Of a stretch of DNA of 64,000 nt, positions 25,388 through 37,900 are shown one piece after another. A program made the translations under genes and the position numbers. Below the pieces are notes generated by a model that worked only from the letters and a program-made list of their open reading frames with translations, searched no databases and was not told the DNA's origin. The stretch lies in contig JAMXBB010000004.1 of the NCBI GenBank assembly GCA_024138015.1, forward strand, positions 5,396,617 to 5,460,616. The letters are read 5' to 3'. Source of the stretch: Lumnitzera littorea. Taxonomy: Eukaryota > Streptophyta > Magnoliopsida > Myrtales > Combretaceae. The first letter of the stretch is position 1, and each line of letters starts with the position of its first letter.

Positions 25388-28323
25388 TGTAAGCCCTAAA
25401 GTTAAACCAAGTGACTATAGGATTGAACTTAGAACACAAAGTTTAAGGCGATCGGTTAAATGATTTGATTAAACCTAAATTATAAACTATGGATAGAAAT
25501 ATTAGTAAAAATGATCCCGTAAACTTGAATTTAAGAAAATAAGTAATAAAATAGGAGATTATAAAATTTTCAAATTTTAAGTATAATAATTATTAATTAT
25601 CGAAAAGGCGAAAAATGTAATTTAATAATTAATAAATTACTAGAAATAAATTATATATATACTAAAAATCATAAAACAACCTAAATAATAATTAGGAATA
25701 TTCACATATACCCTACATGTATTTACGTATAGGTAAAAATATGCGAAATTACTTAAATTGGCCAAAAACTAAGTAAATAATTAAAGAAAATTATTAATTA
25801 ATTGAGAAAAAATCAGAAAAAAATCAGAAGGATAGGGAATGATGAATATCTGGTCGTGGCAAGTCAGAAGCTAAAGAAGAAAAATTATCCAATTAGAATT
25901 AAGCAACACAAAAACTAAAAATTAAGGGATTTGGATAATGTCTTATCTCATTTAATGCATATTAATTACCAAAAACTTCTATAAATAGGGAGAAAATTTA
26001 CAGAGCACCTTTGGACAGTTAGGAATCAGAGAAAAATATAGAGCTTCGAAAATTCAAGAGAAGAACTAGAGAAGAAAAAAAAGAAAAGGAAAACTATGCA
26101 GATAAGGCTAGTGAGCCAAACTCATACACCACCACCACCTGAAACCGAGTCACCACCACCCCACTCTAGACCCATCACCCCACTCCAGACCCATCGCCTA
26201 GACCGGCCGATACACCTGAACCAGTGTTGGAAGGCCAAAAGTCATCGGACCGAATGTGTCTCTAATCTGCTCCGATTTTGTATAATTTCTTAAAATTAGT
26301 TATTTTGCCCAGAAAATTATGAAACTTATTGTTCTGAGGTTTTATTGTATGTAGATTTAGGGAAAAATAGTGATTTAGTTTAATCACGTCTAAAAATATA
26401 GGGTTCTTAACAAATTAAGCAAAACCGAGCATGATTATAATTAGAAATAAATAGGCTTAGAAGTATAGCTTGGAGTTCAATTTTTTTTTTTCTTTTTTTT
26501 GTAGAATGAGTGAGTGATATAGAACAATGCTATGAATCCATTTTTTTTTAAATTAATTTTCGAAATTTTTAAGATAACTTTTAGCCTTAAAATGATAGAA
26601 AAATTGGGTAATTTTGGGTTAATTAGATGATTAATTATCGATTTAGATAGTAATTAGATGTTTAGGGATGTTAATCTCTGATGTGGAAACCTAATTCTAG
26701 CCTTTAGAGTATTAAGTGTAATTAATTTAGGAATTAGGTAGTAATTGTAAAAAAATTAGGAATATGAGAAATTAGAAATTTAATAAATTTGAAAAATTAG
26801 GGTTATTTAGATAATATTATAATAAAAATCAGAATATACTAAATTTGAAACAAAATTTAATTTTAGGTAATTATATAAAAAATTTAAGATTTTTTCACAT
26901 CGGGAATAAATCCAGTACCCCAATTAGGATTAGCGTGTACCGAATAGTTTAGAATACTAAATTAAGACCCAATAGGATATTAGAATACTCGACCTTAATG
27001 TGATTAATTTCACATTAGGATTCGAGCATATTTAAGATTCCAAAATCAAAACTAGAATCTAATTTAGAAACCAAAACCCAAAATAAGGTATAATGAATTA
27101 TTAGTAAATAATAGTTATACATGGAAAAAATAAGCTAAATTATAACTTAGAATGTGAATCATTAAAGTATAAGAACTAAAAAGACCTATTTGTATTATAA
27201 GATATCCAGAGATAAATCGGCTTGTAATGGAGTGATTAGGCGACTGAGAAACTCCAAATAAGTTGGGTTATTACTTACTGTATTAGAGTGCTATTTTATG
27301 GTACTCGGAGACTTAGGATTGTATATGATTGTGATTATAAGTAATTTACGCATGTGGTTGATGTATCTGAATGCGTATTGAAATTTGTAATGTGATTGAT
27401 TGAATTGGTGTGAAATTGTTTAAACATCCTAACTAAAATTTAATTTTATTCGACTCTAATAACCAAAAATATCATGCATTGCAACCCGTTAGGAGATTAT
27501 AGGATTCTCCAACCAAATACCGACCCCTTCGAAAGGGATAGTGTAGGATTGCATAATGGTTCTTTCTTCATCCTTAGTCGAACTAAGTGACAAGAGGGAG
27601 GTTGTGGCGAGAGTGAAGTCAATGGTTCGAATGTAGTCGCGGGAGGAGCGAGGTCTCAATTGCACAAGCCTGAGTTTGATTGTGAGCTGTTGCATAACAT
27701 GGAAACTCCTCAACTTGAATTAAATCGAGTGAAATTTCTTTGATTTCGCAACGGACCGAACTACATTGTGTGATGACATTTTATTATTGCATTGCATTAA
27801 AATAATTGCTTGATAATCTTATTTGTGTTTGAATACTCTCATGAGTCTCCAATTCAACTTACTGAGTTATAGTTACTCATACCCTTATAGATCTTTTTGC
27901 AGGTCCTGATTTCTGATTACCGTAAGTATTATGCCGCCATACAATTATCCAGAGGTTAGTCCTTTTGAAGCTAGGGGTGTGAGGATTAATTGACTTAGCA
28001 ATGGATATTTAGTTAGTGTGTCCTTTGTGGTTTAAAAAATGAAAGACTAGTAGTTGTTATGTATACTTAGTAAACCGTTATGTTTAAGTAGATCTTCCTG
28101 GGAAATTCTGTAGATTTTACATATAATTATATATGTTTAATAAAAATTTGTGATATTTACCAGAATTGTAGTTAAACATTTAATTGAATTGTTTACTTCA
28201 AAGTAAGGAGTCGTCGATGCCTTATGTAAATTATGTCTATGGTAGGTACTGTGAGGCCGGTTACTATCATATAATGGTTTACATGGTAGAACTGTTGCCA
28301 CTCTGTGACTTTGGGGCATAACA
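25388..28323 (+). mobile_element. L3-B: complete solo LTR of family L3 inside R1
   Basis: A 2936-bp block starting TGTAAGCCCTAAA and ending TTTGGGGCATAACA (near-palindromic ends, TG..CA). It is flanked by ATAAC (25383-25387) and ATGAC (28324-28328), a 5-bp target duplication with one change. It separates the R1 leader from the R1 gag ATG. It has a TATA box at 25980 and no recognisable coding domain. The small proline-rich frame at 26096-26293 lies just downstream of the promoter in the putative R region and is not a known protein. Confidence 0.8.
25980..25989 (+). promoter_or_regulatory. TATA box of L3-B LTR promoter
   Basis: TATAAATAGG, about 590 bp from the LTR start. The reverse copy L3-C has the matching TTTATAAATA at about 37606-37616. 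A conserved TATA at the same internal position in two copies supports L3 being an LTR with a Pol II promoter. Confidence 0.65.
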
Positions 28324-29580
28324 ATGACGAATTTAAGTGTAAACGTTGGTGTTAGAGATGACAACAGTGGAGTTGTCCACCATAGTCGACAGTCTCAGGG
28401 AACTCCCTGGAGTACTGATGAGATACTTGATGAGATGGCTAACCTCTTAGTAGATTTAACACGAGTTGTTCATGCATTAGCTTGCCAACCGACTGAGGTG
28501 ATGCAAAATACCTCATAAGCTACTCAACCTGTTATAAGGTCATAACCCAACTCGACAAGTTTGAGGTAAAGGAGTAAGTGAATGAGTAAGATGAAGAACA
28601 GATCTAAGAGAGCTAAATGAAGAGGACGAGGGAGAGTATTTTGAATAAGAGCGAGCTCAATTCGGGCATTTGACTATGTGAAGCTTCGGATTTCGAGCTT
28701 CAATAGATTTGGAAGTGCTGATGAATATTTAGAGTAAAAAGAAAAAGTGGAGCATGTTTTTTATTATCTGTATGAGGATTACAAGAAAGTGAGAACTATT
28801 GTTGTTGCGTTCTCTGGATATGCCACCACATGGTGGAAGAATTTCCAAACTATGAGGAGGTGAGAAGGCTACCGAAAGATTAATACTTGGCTTGAAATGG
28901 AAAGAATAATGAGAAATAGACTTGCGTCAGATACTTATTTGGAAGATACTTTCACTTAGCTTGAGAAGCTAAGGTAATGAAGCCGAATAGTTGACAAGTA
29001 TGTTCAGGAATTTCAAATGCTCATGATCCGATGTGAAGTGGAGGAACTACCAGCATGGACAATCTCTAGGCTCCTTACTGGATTGCAAGGTGACATCTGA
29101 GATATTATGGAACTTTAACAATTCACCATAATGGATGAATTCATTAGAATAGTCCAACAAATAGAGAGGTAAAAAAGAAGTTAAGTATTGATCAGATTGT
29201 TGACTAGCCAACCTAGATAGGGAAGTCATCGAGTTCAGTCACGTATTGAGTTGATCTGAAAAGTGGATGTCTGAGCCTATTTGAAAGGCCAACCTGACAG
29301 TGACATGCCAACTCGAACTTATGAGAAAAGGCAATGATCTGGTAAGAAGACAAGTTAGATCAAGTGTTTCAAGTGTTAAGGGTTTGAACATATGGTTATC
29401 CAGTGCCCCAATCGAAAGATAATGGTCATCAAGGGAGATGTCTCGAAATTAAAAGTAGAAAGTACTGATGAGGAACATAAGGAGGAGGAGAGCACTATCG
29501 AAAATGAAGCTATCAAGAAAGAACTGATTGAAGAGGACATGTTCGCCGAGGGCTTAAACTAGTTAGCCTTAGCTGTCTGA
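28324..29580 (+). pseudogene. R1 gag (broken)
   Basis: Starts at ATG 28324 (MTNLSVNVGVRDDN) and is open for 64 codons, then interrupted repeatedly. The capsid core is legible: ISSFNRFGSADEYLE, AFSGYATTWWKNF, and YVQEFQMLMIRCEVEELPAW. The zinc knuckle at 29365-29406 reads C-FK-C-(stop)GFE-H-MVIQ-C, with a stop inside the CX2CX4HX4C motif. The tail is acidic (EEHKEEE). Non-functional relic. Confidence 0.8.
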
Positions 29581-29629
29581 TGCACAATGAACAACGAACC
29601 CTTACAAGGGGGAGAAGCAGAGGGAGAAC

Positions 29630-32600
29630 TTGTTTTATACTACCTCTGGAGTGAATAATTGGGTGAACACATTAATTATCGATAGTGGAAGTTGTACCAA
29701 TGTGGCATTAACCAATCTAAACATGAGGTTAAAATTGCCGACTATTGTACACCTGAGGCCATACAAGCTGCATTGGCTAAGTAAGAAAGGAGCACTATAT
29801 GTCACTTGCATACTACTGTCGATCACTATTGGACATTACTCCGATGAAATTCTCTGTAACATACTACCTATGTATGCTTCATATGTACTACTTAGCCGAC
29901 CATGGTTGTTTAATAGGAGAGTTATCCATAATGAGTACAAAAACACGTATATGTCCAAAAAGATGGTTGAAAGATTACACTAAACCTAATGTCATTGAGA
30001 GAAGTTAACAAATTGTAGATTAAACTTGCTTACGGATCGAAAAAGGCTCTGTTAATGAGTAGAGTCGAATTCCGAGAGGCCATCAATACTGACAAGTCGA
30101 CTCTTATGTTGGTTAGGCGCCTATTAAAGATGAGGGAGTGGGGTGAACTACCTTAGGAAGTAAGAGCATTGCTGGAGGAATATGCTAACCTATTCCCATA
30201 AAAGTTACTTGAAGGGTTACCCCTACTATGAGACATAGAATACTGCATTGATTAATACCCAGCACCGTCCTACCGAATAAGCCTACCTATCAAATAAGTT
30301 TTGAATAGGCTTTTGAGCTTTAACGTCAAGTCAAAGAGTTACTGGAGAAAGGGTATGTTAGGGAAAGTCTCAACCTTTGCGTTGTACTGGTGCTTCTAGT
30401 GCCGAAAAAGGATGGAACATAGCGTATGTGTATAGATAGTCGAGCCATGAATAAGATTACAATAAAATACAGATATCTTATTCCAAGGTTGGAAGATATG
30501 CTGGATGAATTGAGTAGAACCAAGATCTTCAGCAAGATTGATCTTAAGTTTGGCTACCATCAAATTCACATGAGGCTAGGAGATGAGTGGAAAACAACAT
30601 TTAAAACTCGACATGGACTTCATCAATGGATAGTCATGCCCTTTAGATTGTCGAATGCCCCAAGTGCTTTCATGCGACTGATGAACCATGTATTGAGACA
30701 TCTAATAGGAAAGTGTATCGTGGTGTACTTTGATGACATCTTAGTTTACAGTGCCGACATGCCAAGTCACTATGAACATCTCTTAGCCGTACTATATATT
30801 CTTCATATCGAGAGATTATTCGGTAATCTAAAGAAGTGTTGCTTTTGCTAAGAAGAAGTTGTATTCTTGGGCTACGTAATAAGTGGAGGAGACTTACGAG
30901 TAGATGACGAGAAGATCTAAGCAATTGTCAATTGGCCAACTCTTATTACTTGTGTAAACATAAGAAGTTTCCATGGATTGACTTCATTTTATAGAAGATT
31001 CATCACAAAATTCAGCACCATCGTCACACCACATACTGAGCTAACAAAGAAGAACACCGACTTTCGATAGGGAGAAAAGGTAAAGAGGAGTTTTTTTAAG
31101 ATAAAAGAAAGATTGACCTCTATTTTGATGTTAGTTTTACTTGATTTCAAGAAAATATTCGATCTAGAGTGTAACGCATCAAGCGTTGGGATAGGCGCTG
31201 TCTTAATGTAGGAAAACCGATCAATTGCCTTCCACAATGAGAAGCTCAGAGGACTTCAGCTAAACTACTCTGTATATGACAAAGAACTTTTGGCGTTGAT
31301 TCAAGCACTACAAGTATGGTAGCATTATCTACTGCCAAGGGAGTTTGTCATCTATACTAGTCATGAGTCCTTGAGATACCTTCTAAGTTAAAACAAATTG
31401 TCAAAGTAACAGGTGAGATGGGTTGAATTCCTTGAAAGATTCAATTTTGTAATAAAATACAAATAAGAGAAGAGTAATGTAGTTGCAGATGCTCTCTTAA
31501 GGAGGCATATACTCGTGGCTGAACTGCAAGCCTGATTGTTTGGATTTGCTATCATTAAAGAGCAGTATTTCGAGGATTTATGCTTTAGACCTATATTTGC
31601 GCATTGTGTCGATGAAACGACAGTAGACAAGTACCATGTAGAGGAAGGATACTTGTTTCGAGGACGGAAATTATGTGTACCAACCTGTTTACTTCGGGAG
31701 CTGCTGATCAAGGAAGCTCACAGTAGAGGACTGTTTGGACATTTTAGGGAGAAAAGATCATACGAACTGCTAAGTGGTTAATTCTTTTAGCCAAGAATGA
31801 AGTGAGATGTGTACCGAGTTATTAAAAGTTATGTTGTGTGCAAGAGGGCTAAGTGTCAAGCTGAACAAAGAAAAGTAATGCCTTTACCTGTTCTAACGAA
31901 ACCATAGACCGAATTGAGCATGAACTTTATTCTTGGACTACTACGAACTACCCGAGGCAAAGATTCTATAATAGTTGTTGTGGATAAGTTCAGCAAGATG
32001 GCACACTTCATGCTCTATTCCAAGCCTAACGACCCTTCAGCTATTGCTTCTCTTTTCTTGTAGGAGATTGTATAGTTACACGGCGTATCAAGAAGTATAG
32101 TCTCTAATAGAGACCCGATGTTCTTAAACTATTTCTAGAGGACCTTGTAGCGTTAGATAGAGACCAAGCTACTATTTAGTACTTCCTATCACCTCCAAAT
32201 TGATGGCTAAATAGAGGTGGATAATCACACTTTAGAATCACTACTCCGAGCTATAGTAGGTAAGAATTTAGCTAATTGGGGCCTCTGCTTGCCAGTGGTC
32301 AAATTCGCTTACAACTAAACAGTACATAACACTACTAAGTAGTTTCTTCTAAGTAGTTTATGATTTTAATCCCGAGTTGCCTCTTAATTACACCTTTGTA
32401 CTTGTACCCGCACAAGAGGACCCTCACACAAGAGCTAGAGTACAATTCCTTCAATACATCTACAAAAAAATCACTTGACTTATTGATCAAGCAGCCAGAT
32501 GTATGTGAGATAAGGCCAAAGGTAGGTTAGCGAAACATTTTTAGCCGGAGGACTTGGTGTGGTTATACTTAAGCAAAGAAAGATTTTCAAGTAAGAGGAG

Positions 32601-32757
32601 CAAACTATCCCCAAAGGTTGAAGGACCATTCAGAATTCTCTAGAAGATCAATGGTAATGCCTACAGATTGGAGCTGCTCGCGGGTTATGGGGTATCTAAC
32701 ACCTTTAACGTTGCCGACCTTAGTCCATATCACTTGATGGAGGGTTGACCAAAGACT
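29630..32757 (+). pseudogene. R1 pol: protease, RT, RNase H, integrase (broken)
   Basis: Protease: LIIDSGSCTNVA near 29670, the DSG active site in place of DTG. Reverse transcriptase: the longest clean piece is 30426-30851, with IDLKFGYHQI and YFDDILVYS (30726-30752; two catalytic Asp retained). RNase H follows (about 31130-31400), weakly readable with stops. Integrase: zinc-binding start within 31536-31781, then the core from about 31900, where the first catalytic Asp of the DDE triad is Asn (AAC, 31923-31925) while SNRDP and the Glu are retained. The C-terminal tail ends near 32757. At least a dozen stops, many where relatives have Trp or Gln. Confidence 0.82.
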
Positions 32758-32784
32758 GTTCAAATTTGATCCTAAATCCAAATG

Positions 32785-32797
32785 AACCTAAAAGGAA
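32785..32797 (+). other. R1 polypurine tract
   Basis: AACCTAAAAGGAA lies immediately before the 3' LTR start TGATGGGAATC, the expected place of the plus-strand primer. Confidence 0.6.
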
Positions 32798-33713
32798 TGA
32801 TGGGAATCAAGCTACTAGACCGTTGACTTGCAACCAAGCTTAATGACTAGAGGGACTGGTAAGGCGAATCCTCCTACTCCAACCAACTCCTGCCAAGGTT
32901 GAGTATCTCTCTACTAATTAACTTTGTATGCCAAGCCAAATGACTACCCATCTCTAAAAAATTATGTGCCGAATAATAGAATGCCCTAACAACAACCACA
33001 CTTCACGTATCGGCTCAAACCTGTCCAACTTGAACACTTGGCATCATTATTGTCAAGATGCCAAGAGTCTTGTCCTACTCGAATCCTTAGCTACCCCTGT
33101 TCGAACGAACCTATGACTACTTGGAACTCTTGCTCGGCTACCCAACCAAGTCGTACTGCTTTGTCTACGTCCTCTAACAATACCACCTATACATTACTGC
33201 CATGTATCTGGAACTGCTTGTAGAATTTGCCACTGTAATCATTGCTTCTTCCATGAATATTCCATTCTACCATTTATATACCTTGTACATGACTTTTTTA
33301 AGACTATGCCTTTTCTGTCTTTTCCTTTTTAGGCATGTTGCCTTAAATTTTCAGGTATAAATACTCTTTGTATTTGTAACTGTAAACATCATATTGAACA
33401 TTAATACATTTTATATTTTTCCTCTCGTAAACACTGCTTGTTTACATTCATCTCACCTTATCCTACCCCTTAAGTAAGGCTAAGTGCCGAGTAATCTTAC
33501 CAGATTATCTCGTGCGTTATATTGAATTATGTCATAAATCATTAAAAATTCCATTAGTACGTCACATCCATTGGAGTTGTTCGTAGGTTTTTCCTTACTT
33601 TTCATTCACTTTTGTTCTTCCACACATTCCTCATCACTTTCTTTATAAGATTTCAATAAGTTTAGACTCATTTAGCAACTGGCCTTATCTATTCTTGGTT
33701 ATGATTTGCATTA
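32798..33713 (+). repeat. R1 3' LTR (916 bp)
   Basis: Begins TGATGGGAATCAAGC and ends GATTTGCATTA (TG..CA decayed to TA). TATA box TATAAATA at 33356-33363. It aligns with the solo LTRs at 13115-13990 and at 34965-35393 plus 38181-38701, and with the 5' remnant at 25018-25233. The 61-codon frame at 33038 is LTR text, not a gene. Confidence 0.85.
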
Positions 33714-33718
33714 AGGAG

Positions 33719-34964
33719 AATCAACCCTGAATGGGTGCATCACACATGTTGTTGGCTATTGGAAATAGTTCTTCAATGCGATGTAAGCCCAAGATCAATA
33801 ATGAATGGATGTATGTATAGTTGAACATAAATGATAAGAATGCCATTGCAATGGCAAACTTTGATGCAACACATAACTTTGTTGATGTACCCGAGGTAGA
33901 AAGATTGGGGTTGGTGCTTACTAAAGACATTAGCCAGATTAAAGTTGTTAACTCTACGGCCTGTCCTATTCAAGGAGATATAAGAGGAGTGAAAGTAAGG
34001 ATTGGGGATTAGAGTGGAAATCTCAACTTCATAGTTGTCCCATTAGACGACTTTAACATAGTCTTTAGGATAGATTTCTTGAGACAAGCCAAAATAGCTC
34101 TCATGCTTACAGTAGATTACTTTTTATTCATGGGTGAAAAGTCATGTTGTGTAATGATTCAGAGGAACAAGGTAAGCAACAATGGCAAGGAAGAGAAGAA
34201 TATCAAAGCTATGATGTTATTGGCACTCTAATTGAAGAGAGGGCTTAAACACCAGTAGCCAACTTTCTTGGTTGTCCTTATAGAGAAAGAGGAAGTAGGA
34301 AAGATAAAGATATTGGAGGTAATAGAGAGTTTCATGAAAGAGTATAATTATATGATGCCTAAAAAGCTTTCGAAGGAGTTACCTCTCAAAAGGTTGGTGG
34401 ACCATGAGATTAAGCTAATTCTTGGTACCAAACCTCCCATTAGAGCTCCTTATAAAATGTAGCCTCCCAAACTTTTTGAATTGAAGAATTAGTTAGATGA
34501 GTTGTTAGAGGTAAGCTTCACTCAACCCTCAAAAGCATCATATGGGGCTCTTGTTCTATTTCAGTAGAAGCAGGAAGGGAGTTTGAGATTGTATATTGAC
34601 TTTGGGGCTCTAAACAAGCCGATAGTGAAGAATTATTATCCGATTCCTCTAATTGCTGATCTGTCGATCAATTAAGTGGGGCCAAGTACTTTACAAAGTT
34701 AAATTTTCACTTAGGCTATCATCAGGTTCGCATTGTTGAGGGTGATGAGCCAAAAACAACGTGTGTAACCCAGTATGGTGCTTATTAGTTCTTGACGATG
34801 CCCTTTGGTCTCACCAATGCTCCTTAACATTTTGCATTTGAATAATGTATTTCATGAATATCTCGAAAAATCTGTAATTGTTTATCTAGATGACATTATT
34901 GTGTATTTCACGACATTACAGGACCATATGAAGTATTTACTGATGGTTTTTGAGAAGCTATAGG
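33719..34964 (+). pseudogene. R2 protease and reverse transcriptase, first part (broken)
   Basis: 33821-34012 reads as the aspartic-protease region (FDATHNFVDVPEVERLGL; in relatives D-T/S-GATHNF, here the Asp-Thr-Gly has become NFD-type text). 34268-34462 is the spacer before the polymerase (LPLKRLVDHEIKLILGTKPP). The reverse transcriptase then runs, with stops, through YLDDIIVY (about 34886-34909) and stops in the middle of FEKL at the insertion point 34964. It continues in frame at 38707. Confidence 0.78.
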
Positions 34965-37900
34965 TGATTGAATCAAGCTACTAGACCCCTAACTCATAGT
35001 TGAGCTTAAGTCCTCGAAGGTCTGATACAGCAAATTCTCTTGCTTCAGTCGACTCCTTTCGAGGTTGAACTGGTCATGGCTACCAACTAACTCCTAATGC
35101 CAAGCCGAATGACTTCCTGTCTCTTGAAAGTCATGTGTTGAATGGGTGATTATTCTGCAAGTAGAGTGGCCCTTCCAATCATTCCTACTTGTAATATCCA
35201 AACCGACCCTAAGCTTGGTGAAATTTGTATCGAGATGGCAAGAGACTCCACACATGTATGTAGTTACTCCTCTTTGGTTGAGGCCACATCTGTCCGGAGG
35301 TCTTGTACAGCACCTAGGCTTGACACCTCGGCTCGGTAGAAATCAAGCTGACCATATAGACTTGTGTTTTTTGCTAGAAAATCATCCACCTACTATTACG
35401 TCTCGAAGCCCTATAGTTGTAATGGTCCAATCATATAAACCAACCTATGACAATAACTAACCTCACAATCACAGTCCCTATCATAGATATAATTTACACA
35501 AGGCATTCATAACTTCTCGCTTTGAAATGAACAACTCAGTATATAAAAAGCTAAAGATCCTTAAATTATATATATATATACAATTACATTCACATTGTTG
35601 TAAAATTTCAAAAAAAATCTACATATTGCAATAGTTAGCTAACTTGCACACCATATATCAGTTCATAAACTTAAAAGTACTTAACAAGACATAAAAAGAC
35701 TCAATCGTATAGTCATTTGATCCTCACTCCTCATAGCTTCAAAAGAGAACTGACCTCAGGGTAATTATATCACAGCATGTCAATTAGAACCTGTAAGAAA
35801 GTCAATAAGGGAATGAGTAACCACAACCTAGTAAGTTAGATTGAAGACTTATGAATATATAACAAATACACACAAGGTTATCAAATAATTAATTATATGC
35901 AATACAATAAGTAAGTGTCATCACACAATGTGATCCTATTTGTTGTGAAATGAGAGTAATTTTACCTACTTTAATCCGAGTTAAGGAGTTTTCATGTTTA
36001 TGCAATAGTTCGCAATCAAACTTAAGTTTATGTAATGGAGACACTGTTTCTCTCAAGATTATCCTTCGAACCAATGCCCCCATCCTCACTATCCAATGCT
36101 ATCTTTTTCAAAGGTATTGGTGTTGATTAGAGAACCCTAATGATCCTCTAAAAGGTTGTAATGCATATCTAATAAGGATATTTAGGTCAATCATAATTAG
36201 GTATGGATTAGGGTGATCAAATAATTTCACACCATTCCATTCATATCAATCACCAAACATAACATAGAATTTATCACAAAATCAGATACCTAAGCACATG
36301 TGTACTTAACTACTTACAAACACAGTCAAATACAATCTTAAGTCTCTGAATACTTTAAAATAGTACTTCAAAATACGACAAAATATTAAACTCAACTTAC
36401 TTGGAATTCTTAGTTTGCTTACTTACTTGTTATATATTAACTCGTCTCCGTGTATCCTATAATATAAATACACCTTTAATATATATATCTTAATGATATA
36501 TATATATATATATACTCTAGGTTATGATTTAACTATATTCTTCATATATATATTATTTATTACCAATTCATTCTAGGTTAGTTTTAGATTTAGTTTCCGA
36601 ATCTGATTCTGACTTAAGTTCTAAATTAGTTATAACTACGAGTATTATACATAAATTCTAAAAATGCGATCCGAACCTTAATGTAAAATTAATCCTATTA
36701 AACTCGAGTATTCTAAGTATCACTTTTGGGCCCTTAATTAGTATTCTGATCTATTCGATACATTCTAATCTTCATTTATATATCGAATTTATTTTTTATG
36801 TGAGAAAATTTTACATTTTTCCTATAATTACCTAAATTGATATTTCCTACCATATTTATTACATATTAATATTATTATTCTATTGTTTATTTTAACCTAA
36901 TATTTATATTTACCATAATTCTAATCCCACATATTATCAAAATTATATATATTTACTACATAATACTCTAATAATTAAATCTAACACCTTAAGTACCATA
37001 ATTATCATACCACATCAGATATGAACACCTTAAAACAACTAATTATATAATAAATCAGTAATTATTCAATCAATCATTAATTAATCCCAAAATCCCTAAT
37101 TATATACATAATTTAAAGGCCTAAAAATTACTTAAAACAATATATATATAATTAATGATTGATTGAATTTTTTATCGAAATATGTTCAGTTTTATACAAT
37201 TTCTTAAGCACCATATATTTTTAGGTATAATTAAATTAAACTAATATTTTTTCCTAAATCTACATACAATAAAACATCATAATAATAAAATTAATAATTT
37301 TATGGATAAAATTATTAATTTTAATAAATTATACAAAATCGGATTGAATTTGATCTCACCTAACTGTTGGACTTCTAGCTACTAACGGTGGTCCTAGGGC
37401 GTCGACTGGTCTAGGCGATAGGTTAGGGGTAGGTGGTGGTGACGATTTGGTTCTAATTGATGGTGGGTCATGGGTTCAATCCAATTGCCTTAATTGTACA
37501 ATTTTTTTGTGATTTTTTTAGAAAAACTCTAGCTTACTCTTTTTCAGTTCTCTCTATTTTTCTCACTCTCTCAACTGATCAAATGAGTTTCTAAGGAAAT
37601 TTGGGTATTTATAAAGCTCTAGGAAATTTTTTGTATATTAATTTGATTTGATAACTAGCTTATTTATTCCAATTTTCACTTTTTAAATGGGTTATTTTTA
37701 TTGGTTAATTTTTTATTTCCTCTTTAACCTACCATGACCTAGATTTGGATCATTCTCCACTTCTTTTATTTTTTTTTTCTTATTTTTTTCTTTAATTATT
37801 TAACATTTTTCAGGCATTTTAGGAAATTTTGCGTATTTTTACTTACACAAAATGCATGTGGAGTACAAGTAAATATTTCTAAATATAATTTATTTTATTT

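Larger units (their letters stand above)
25018..33713 (+). mobile_element. R1: Ty3/gypsy retrotransposon nested in R2 gag
   Basis: Order: truncated 5' LTR (25018-25233), initiator-Met primer site (25237-25247), leader, [L3-B insertion], gag, protease, reverse transcriptase, RNase H, integrase, polypurine tract, complete 3' LTR (32798-33713). The right flank, AGGAG (33714-33718), would be its target duplication; the left copy has been deleted. No chromodomain is visible after the integrase tail (AYRLELLAGYGVSNTFNVAD). Many stops; inactive. Confidence 0.85.

Noticed and set aside
26096..26293. Proline-rich 65-codon frame in L3-B
   Set aside because: Lies just downstream of the LTR TATA box in the putative R/U5 region; not shown to be kept in the other copies; no known domain.
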